Shown here in pieces: positions 21,391-27,611 of a DNA stretch of 27,611 bases. Source of the DNA: Welwitschia mirabilis (Eukaryota; Gnetophyta; Gnetopsida; Welwitschiales); NCBI GenBank assembly GCA_051453625.1, contig JBOZIK010000001.1, positions 59,586,006-59,613,616 on the forward strand, in the 5' to 3' direction. A program made the translations under genes and the position numbers. Below the pieces are notes generated by a model that worked only from the letters and a program-made list of their open reading frames with translations, did not search any database and was not told the origin of the DNA. The stretch's first letter is position 1, and every line of letters starts with the position of its first letter.

Positions 21391-22680
21391 TGTAATGTCC
21401 TATAATTAAATACTTTACATAATGCAGAAATAATAAATAATTATTATTACTTGCAGTTTTTTAACTCTTCTTAAGATAAATACATTTTCTAAGAAATAGT
21501 CCATAACTTAAGACCATATTCCACTATCTATGAAGTAGATACATGAAAAATAATTATAATTCTTAAATAACTTAACAGATGAAAAACTTATTATATATGA
21601 ATAATAGTTATTTCTTCAGTTCTAAGGTAAACTCGAGTATCACATTAACATCATATTAATCAAAAGATCTATAACACATGAGTCTTTTAAAGATAAGAAA
21701 GCATATAGATGATACCCAACATATAATCCATCTCTTAACTTCTTTCTACATTATCTCTTATAGCATTTCCTACACATGCAAGCATGGTGTAAGAACTATG
21801 ACTTTCATAGCTCCTAGTATTACCCATGATAAGGAATAGGTAGGTTTAGGGTTTTCAAGCATAAGGATTTGTAAGAATATTTAAGATATAATTATGACGT
21901 ACTATCAAAACAATCCCAGATGCATTTCTAGAATAATTCAAGATGTGCAGTTAGAACAATCCAAAAGTGCAATGCCAAATAAAAGCAAGATGTAACCAAG
22001 ACCCCATTTTCAATTATCTTATTTATTGTTGTTATAACAAATTATAGTAATTTGATTGTACACATCTAGAGGGGACAATTTATTATTTTTACTCTCTAGA
22101 GATAATTTATAATAATTTCAATCGCACACATCCAGAGAAGATAATTTACTCCTTTTACCCTTTCAAGCTAATTACAATAATCTAGTTTATTTTCATAATT
22201 TCTCATATATCAATATATATCACTTATAAATATTAAATCAAGATGAATAAGGATTTGTGATGAAAAGATCCTAAGAAGACTATGACATAAGGTGCATGTA
22301 ATATGCTTAGAATGTGCAAATTCCATGTAATATATGAGATACTAATGAAAGCTTTTAAGAAATGTTAGTATTATAAAATATTAAAAAAATAAGAAATAAT
22401 GATCATATAAGGAAATAAATTAAGCTACGAACCATATAAGAAAATAAACTAAGCCAAAAATCATACATAAAATAAATGAAAGATCATGAACTATACTAAA
22501 ATTAAATGAAAACTTTAAGAACTTAAAGAATTCAATACTTCTAAGATTTCAATGCTTTCGAAGCTCCAAGTTTAAAAATTATTAAGATTAAATAACAAAG
22601 AATTTCTTAGAAATATAAAAATGACAGGTGAAGAAAGACCTACTTATAGTAAGAGAAAGTAGGATATGAAGAGACACCAT
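21391..22680 (-). mobile_element. Putative LTR of the second retroelement type, outer end unknown
   Basis: The inner end (minus strand ...GGACATTACA at 21391) is defined by the adjacent primer-binding site. I could not find the matching TG start to the right, so the stated right limit is arbitrary; the LTR may include the minisatellite beyond. Contents are AT-rich with no frame. A 65-bp direct repeat lies at 22040-22185. Confidence 0.35.
22040..22185. repeat. Direct repeat, about 65-bp unit, 2.2 copies
   Basis: Units start at about 22040, 22104 and 22170, each opening AATTA/TAATAAT and containing CACACATC(T/C)AGAG then A(C/T)AATTTA. Diverged. Confidence 0.5.
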
Positions 22681-23150
22681 TCTGTCTTTAACATTCTATT
22701 TACAAAACTTAGTCTTCAGTGTTCTACCTGTAAAATTCTATCTTTAATGGTCTGTCTAAAAAACTCCATTTGTAGAATTTCATCTGTAGAAATCTAGATC
22801 TAGTACTCTATCTACAAAACACTGTTTCCAACACTTCATCTATAAAACTATTTCTCTAGCATCTATTTGCAAAAATTTTTTTTAAAATTCTATTTTCAAA
22901 ACTCTATCTCTAGTATTCTATATTTAAAACTATTATTTTAGCACTCTATTTGCAAAACTCTATCTCCAACACTCCATTTACAAAACTCTATTTCTAGCAT
23001 TTCATTTATAAAACTTTGTTTTAAGCATTCTATTTATAAATATCCTCTATCTGCAACATTCCATTTGTAAACCTTCATTTCCAGCATTCTTTCTATAAAA
23101 TTCTACATATAGAACATAGTCTACAAATGTTTATCTCTAGAAAACTGTGT
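22681..23150. repeat. Degenerate 28-bp minisatellite, about 16 copies
   Basis: Unit is roughly ACTCTATTTCCAGC followed by ATTCTATTTATAAA (14 + 14), and the two halves resemble each other, so the array probably grew from a 14-bp monomer. Spacing is clean at 28 bp between 22940 and 23110 and looser to the left. No protein frame survives across it. Confidence 0.8.
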
Positions 23151-23834
23151 TCTAAACTTTGTTTCCAAGATAGTTTCATGGAAATTTTCAAACATGGAAA
23201 GAAAAGTCAAAATTGATGTATTTCATGATCTTAATGTGGTCCATTAATTCCTACTTTCTCTAGGATCCAATCCCAACAAATCGTCACACATATCACCCTT
23301 TTCTTAACCTTTCAACCACTTCTTCCCATTATAATTTCATTCGTAATGCTTGAGAAATGGCAAGTTGAGAATCATTCAGTCATTGGAAGGAAGAAAACTT
23401 ATTAGCTACTAGCAAGCTCTCTCTACTTAGAAGTCAAATCTAGCCATCATCAAAAGCTTATGAGTCAAAAGATTTCTCCAATATCAAGCCCAAAATAGCT
23501 TGAATCTTGTAAGTTTAGTCTTTATAACTTAAAATTTTTTTTTTTGTTTCTTCTCTTTTTAAGGACATATGATGCATTTTCAATTTTTTCTTAATGCTTT
23601 CATGAATTGAATATATCACTTAATCTTCTAGAAATGTTCTACTGTCATTTTAAAGTTTTTCATATTAAACTTTCTTATTCTTTTTGCTAAATAGTTCTTT
23701 CTCATCTATCAGATTTACTTTAGAAGATCCATTAAATCATTTAACATGTTAAAATAATCATGTTCCATTTATTGATTAGTCCTCCTTTGTTCATTGAATA
23801 ATGTCATTTCATTTCTAGTCCCTAAAATCATTTA
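23151..23834. other. Unassigned sequence between minisatellites
   Basis: Around 23260-23520 the plus strand is locally less AT-rich, with pyrimidine-rich CACCCTTTTCTTAACC, and CTTGTAAGT near 23506, which resembles a 5' splice site. It has a promoter/5'-UTR look, but I see no coding frame after it. Confidence 0.25.
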
Positions 23835-23960
23835 TTTCAGTATGTCTACAAAACTATATTAGTCTATTTACAAAACTATATCTATCTATCTATGGAACTA
23901 TTAGAGTTTGTTTGCAAAACTATTTCAATCTATCTATAGAACTATTCTAGTTATTTGCTA
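23835..23960. repeat. Second array of CTATTTACAAAACT-type repeats
   Basis: About five units of roughly 23 bp (GTCTATTTACAAAACTAT and variants). The core CTATNTACAAAACT matches the 28-bp minisatellite half-unit, so the two arrays are related. Confidence 0.55.
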
Positions 23961-24485
23961 AATAGTCTAGCTCATTTTCAAAGTGATTTCCATTAGCAAT
24001 TTAAATTATTTTATAAGTGAAATTGAAATATTTTATCTGCTACATCATTATATAATGTCTTTTAAGCTTATTCGATGCATCTATTAGAATCTTCTATCTA
24101 TTTTTATTTGTAAAATAGTGTTTCTATGTCAATAGAACTACATAATATTATTCATATTGTCTTCAATTAATTTGTAGAATTAATTTTTTTATTTTTAGTA
24201 TTATAATATCTGGAATTTTTAGCTCACTCATGAATAAAGTCATAATCATTCTAGTATTGCTTAAGTATGTCCTTTTTTTAAAACATATTTTCATAATCTT
24301 CTACTTTCCAAGGGAAAACTAGAGTCTGTTCTTTCCTTAGAATAGTGTTTAAATATCATTTCAAGTTCTATGATAGTTTCAAAATCTAGACATTCATCTA
24401 ACAAATAGAAAAATCCATCCAAATCATCCAAGTCAAGTCATTCAAAAAGTTGTCAAAAATCATAGCAACAATCATCATGAAAAGA

Positions 24486-24557
24486 AGGTAATGAAGGTGG
24501 TGAACATGGTGATAATGGTAAAGGTCGTGATGGTGATGAAGATGGTGGGGATTTTAT
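24486..24557 (+). repeat. Glycine/aspartate-type GRT trinucleotide tract
   Basis: Imperfect GGT/GAT/GAA repeats (GGTGAACATGGTGATAATGG). In one frame it would read EGGEHGDNGKGRDGDEDGGD and stop at 24582. No surrounding frame supports a gene, so I list it as a simple repeat. Confidence 0.55.
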
Positions 24558-24747
24558 AACCTATAATTATCTCCTTGTCTAGCCACTAGGTGTATTAATA
24601 TTTTATCATAATAAATAATAATGATTATCATTCCACTACATGTAATTATTAAAATAAAAAATTAAAATAAGCCATCACATAATAATATTTTTTATGTTAA
24701 ATAAAGAAAAGTGTAATAGTTACACAAGAAAAATAACATTAATACAA

Positions 24748-24927
24748 CCACTATTTTAGCCACTAATTTATCCACTAATGTAACGACTTACTTAATCATA
24801 ATTTGTCCACTAACATAACCACTAATTTAAGCACTAAGATAACCACTAATTTATCCACTAATTTAACCAGTTCTTTAGCCATTAACATAACCACTAATAT
24901 AACTAGTAATTTAACCACTAAAGATAA
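24748..24927. repeat. 12-bp tandem array, 15 units
   Basis: Unit CCACTAATTTAA, repeated at almost perfect 12-bp spacing, with one 11-bp unit at 24796 and a 13-bp last unit. Because 12 is a multiple of three it would encode a four-residue repeat, but stops occur in many units. There is no spacer structure, so it is not a CRISPR. Confidence 0.88.
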
Positions 24928-25171
24928 TAATTAAATTACGAAGGATTTATAAAAAAATAATATTATGGCTATTATAAAATGAAAGCACTTAAAATAATAA
25001 TTTTAGCACAAAATTTTTCACAATATAATTACATCTAAAAAAACAATAACTAAGTTAGCTTTCGGGACTCTATAACAATAAAAATCATTTTAATTTAGTT
25101 TTAAGCTAGATATTTATACCTTTGAAAGTATGGATGTGATAATATATTGTATAGATAGGTCAAAGTAGAGA

Positions 25172-25376
25172 ACATCAAATTGCAAAAAGTATTACTCGAA
25201 GTCAAACGTCAAGTTGATATTAAACAAAAAGTTTAGCTTATATTTTAGGTATGCCAAATTACAACTGATTGAAGATGTCTACACATTTGAAGACATTTGT
25301 ACATTTGAAAATGTCAATGGAAAACATGTCTGTTACATCAAAAATGTCTATGCTAAATCAAACTTTGTCAAATAAA
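25172..25376 (+). other. Open stretch with short internal repeats next to LTR D
   Basis: About 68 open codons ending at a TAA just before LTR D. The right half has degenerate repeats of about 18 bp (GATGTCTACACATTTGAA, GACATTTGTACATTTGAA), read in this frame as DVYTFEDICTFENV. A different frame is also open across it. No family recognised; it may be chance. Confidence 0.25.
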
Positions 25377-25383
25377 AATACAT

Positions 25384-26485
25384 TGTTACGGTGCATATTT
25401 GTGCAAATTATTAAGCTCAAGAAGATTCTGTCATTAAAAAATAAAAACATATCTTGTATAATACAATACATTAATATTGAAAAGAGTTGATTTGAATATC
25501 ATAATCCATTTAAGTCCTAGGCTAGAATAAAGAGAATTGATTTTAGTAAGAAACACTTACATATCCTAGTAGAAAAATAAATTAAAATGTAAAAAAATAC
25601 AGTGCAACACACTTATGCAAAGTTAATCTAAGAAAGAAAAATAGCAATGCACCTAAACTAATAATGCTCAACCTTGACAAAGGTTTCTCTCATAACCTAT
25701 ATCACTTAAGAAACTATCACTGAATCAGATGCAATATAAACTATGAGGGTTAAGTAATAATAAGAATAGGAAATGGAAAAGAGTCTTTGTATTAAAAGTT
25801 GAACCACATCTGTGTTATAAGTAGCCACACCTCAATGAAGGAAGCACAACCCAACACTAAGGAAGACATCTCTCTATAATATGAAGGATGGATCTCCAGC
25901 CCTTCGATCTTCTATCACAAGAATTTTTGACACAGATGAAGACAAGATAGAGTTAAGTGTGGGATCAATACTTATTGACAATAGATATATAAACCACAAG
26001 ATAGATAGACAAGTGTGACATAACCCGAATGATTCGCATAAGAGACACATAAATAAATAGCAAAAGTTAGATAAATGTTTAGTAGGATGTTACAACAGAT
26101 ATCATCCTCCTCATCATTCAGATGATATAGGGGATAATACCACCTCATAAGCAATCTATGTCATCTACCAGATTAATCACAATCAACATCCTTATTGGCC
26201 TTAACTATTCTATCATGCATACTATCGTCCAGATGATGAGGTGAACAATAGTCTTTTATAAGTGTTTATCCAATGCATTAGCCTTAATTTTTGTAGGTAG
26301 TTTGTCTCAAAAATAGGAAGTATGTGGACTACTCTAAATGCTACAAAATGTCATGGAGATCGCACATGTTTGTATCTTTTATATCAGCTCTCCCTTATCA
26401 TGGAATTTCAGCATAAAACTATCTAATATCCTGTAAAACTACTCAAAATACCCTATTAAAATATATGCAAGTTAGCAGTGCAACA
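25384..26485 (-). repeat. 3' LTR of element D
   Basis: 1102 bp. Minus strand starts TGTTGCACTGC and ends CACCGTAACA. Shares with the other LTRs the blocks ACCTTGACAAAGG (25672), CCTCAATGAAGGAAGCACA (25832), CACAAGAATTTTTGACAC (25916) and two palindromic modules (26099-26141, 26221-26251). Confidence 0.8.
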
Positions 26486-26500
26486 TAGCTTTCCACTTAG
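26486..26500 (-). promoter_or_regulatory. Polypurine tract of element D
   Basis: Minus strand CTAAGTGGAAAGCTA directly before the LTR, preceded by GGACTAACAAGG as in element C-B. The G-run is shorter and interrupted. Confidence 0.55.
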
Positions 26501-27022
26501 CCTTGTTAGTCCTTGATAAAACCAAGTGGTAAACCATGATTGTAAGCTAAATTATCAAATAATAAAAATAAGTAAGCTATTGAAGAAATCATCCCAAAGA
26601 AATTTTCAAGAATCTCAAAGATACAAAATGAATCATGGAAAATTAGAAAACTAAACATTTCACCTAATTTGAAAACTAGCATACCATTGTTCTAGTTATC
26701 CTCCAGAAGATAGGAGAAATGATAGGCTCAAAAAATGATCTTTGAAAATAGAAACCCATGACAAAATTTTTTCAAAAAAATAATTAGTTAATACATTTAT
26801 AATTAAAAGACCTCCACTAAAATATATGGTAATGACTAAAAAGATTATCTAAATAAAATTGATCCTCATGATCCATATGAGAAGGAAAGATAATCATAAA
26901 AATTAGATAAAAATAAATGTACCATGATGAACTCAAAAATGATGTGTATATATAATAGAGAGTTTTAGTACAAAAAATACATAAAAGGGGAGATACAAGA
27001 TATAACAAAATCACTCCCCTTA

Positions 27023-27496
27023 TCATTGCATGATAAAATCTATCTGGGTAACTAGCTCAGATGTAGGGGAAAAAGAGGGAGAATGCTTAGGATCCATAGG
27101 AAAAATAAGGTCCAAAGACGTGAAAATGAAGTATACCACCTTATTACCTTAGACATGAATAACCTCTGAGATGTCTAGTGTAATACTCTACTGAATGGAG
27201 ACAATGTGCTAATACACGTTAATAATCTGATCCTCAAAATGCTACACTCTTATCTCAATCATTAGGATTCTCTACTCTAATATCTATGTTCTCTGATTTA
27301 ACGCATGAATCCTCTGATTTAGTATTTGGATACTGTAGTCCACAAAATTTTTGGTGGTCTCAGTTATCTCTACCAGGAGGGCCTATATCTGCTCAAGTAT
27401 AATATTAACCATAGGTCTTTGCATCAAAAGCCACTCTGCCTCTCCTAGTACCTGTATAGATAGTTTTAGAGAGTTAAATAATTCCTAACCCCCTTT
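27023..27496 (-). pseudogene. C-terminal part of a decayed coiled-coil-like ORF of element D
   Basis: One minus-strand frame reads as protein for about 157 codons: AEWLLMQRPMVNIILEQI, ALLVEITETTKNFVDYSIQI, LNQRIHALNQRT, FEDQIINVY, then PMDPKHSPSFSPTSELVTQI and a stop at 27025. Seven in-frame TAG codons and one TAA interrupt it; TAG points to CAG (Gln) ancestors. Regular Ile/Leu/Val spacing with Gln, Glu and Arg between suggests a coiled coil, followed by a proline/serine-rich tail. It has no counterpart in element C-B at the equivalent place. Function unknown; a structural protein of the element is a guess. Confidence 0.55.
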
Positions 27497-27611
27497 CAAA
27501 GATAATTTTATTAAGAAAAAAAAAAAAAACTACAAAGGTTAAGGTTTACCCCTTAAAAACCAATTTTTAGCTTCTTTTAACAGCTTCCTTCCTCACCGCA
27601 CTCTAGCAAAG

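Larger units (their letters stand above)
25384..27611 (-). mobile_element. Element D: third Tat-like element, 3' end only
   Basis: Minus strand: coding remnant (27496-27023), 3' UTR, polypurine tract, then the 3' LTR to 25384. The rest lies beyond the right edge. LTR and 3' UTR are related to elements A and C-B (ACTAACAAGG.TAAGTGG before the LTR; AAAACTACTCAAAATACCC inside it). The five bases left of it, TACAT (25379-25383), would be the target duplication, untestable here. Confidence 0.75.

Noticed and set aside
24486-24582. Glycine-rich protein gene
   Set aside because: Only about 30 codons of GRT repeat with no supporting frame upstream.
22681-24927. Regularly spaced repeats considered as CRISPR arrays
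   Set aside because: Contiguous tandem repeats without unique spacers, in a plant-like genome.
1-27611. tRNA and rRNA genes
   Set aside because: No cloverleaf with a GGTTCRANNCC arm and no rRNA-like GC-rich block was seen. The tRNA-like words present are primer-binding sites.

Overview
The window reads as a repeat-rich nuclear segment of a large, AT-rich seed-plant genome. A gymnosperm is my best guess, because the retroelements are old, heavily decayed and still structurally complete; this is inference, not a species call. I see no intact host gene, no rRNA or tRNA gene and no prokaryotic features. Four assembly gaps are present (646-933, 6154-6826, 20200-20209, 20678-20687).

The dominant content is one family of Ty3/gypsy-like LTR retroelements of Tat/Athila appearance, all on the minus strand. 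(1) Element A: its 5' LTR is at 5497-7499 (swollen by a gap), followed leftward by a primer-binding site, a leader, a large decayed ORF (about 4833 to 2820) and a non-coding 3' part reaching about 1195. (2) Element C-B, 10522-19277, is complete: LTRs at 18035-19277 and 10522-11764 (1243 bp each), primer-binding site, polypurine tract and a perfect 5-bp target duplication GTCTA on both sides. (3) Element D: 3' LTR 25384-26485, with its internal region running off the right edge. A and C share an internal ORF of roughly 680 codons with no protease, reverse transcriptase or integrase motif that I can see. D has the same LTR type and 3' UTR but a different, coiled-coil-like ORF. These look like non-autonomous relatives sharing LTRs.

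Element C-B sits inside an older plus-strand decayed coding sequence of unknown identity. Its frame runs up to base 10521 and resumes at 19283 without loss of phase when the element and one target duplication are removed. Further decayed coding-like stretches lie on both sides (about 8540-9420, 20210-20677). Most in-frame stops are TAA, TAG or TGA where CAA, CAG, CGA or TGG is plausible, the pattern expected from cytosine methylation and deamination; simple ORF calling therefore misses nearly all coding content.

Other content: a plus-strand LTR-like block with a TATA box at the left edge (1-1190); a primer-binding site and LTR start of a different, minus-strand retroelement at 21375-21391; a 28-bp minisatellite (22681-23150), a 12-bp tandem array (24748-24927), smaller repeats and a TA microsatellite. 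A dispersed palindromic module of about 38 bp (GTCGTCC..., ...GGGGACGAC) recurs some twenty times, in LTRs, leaders and UTRs of the Tat-like family and also in the unrelated block at 1-445. It is the most intriguing unexplained signal here.
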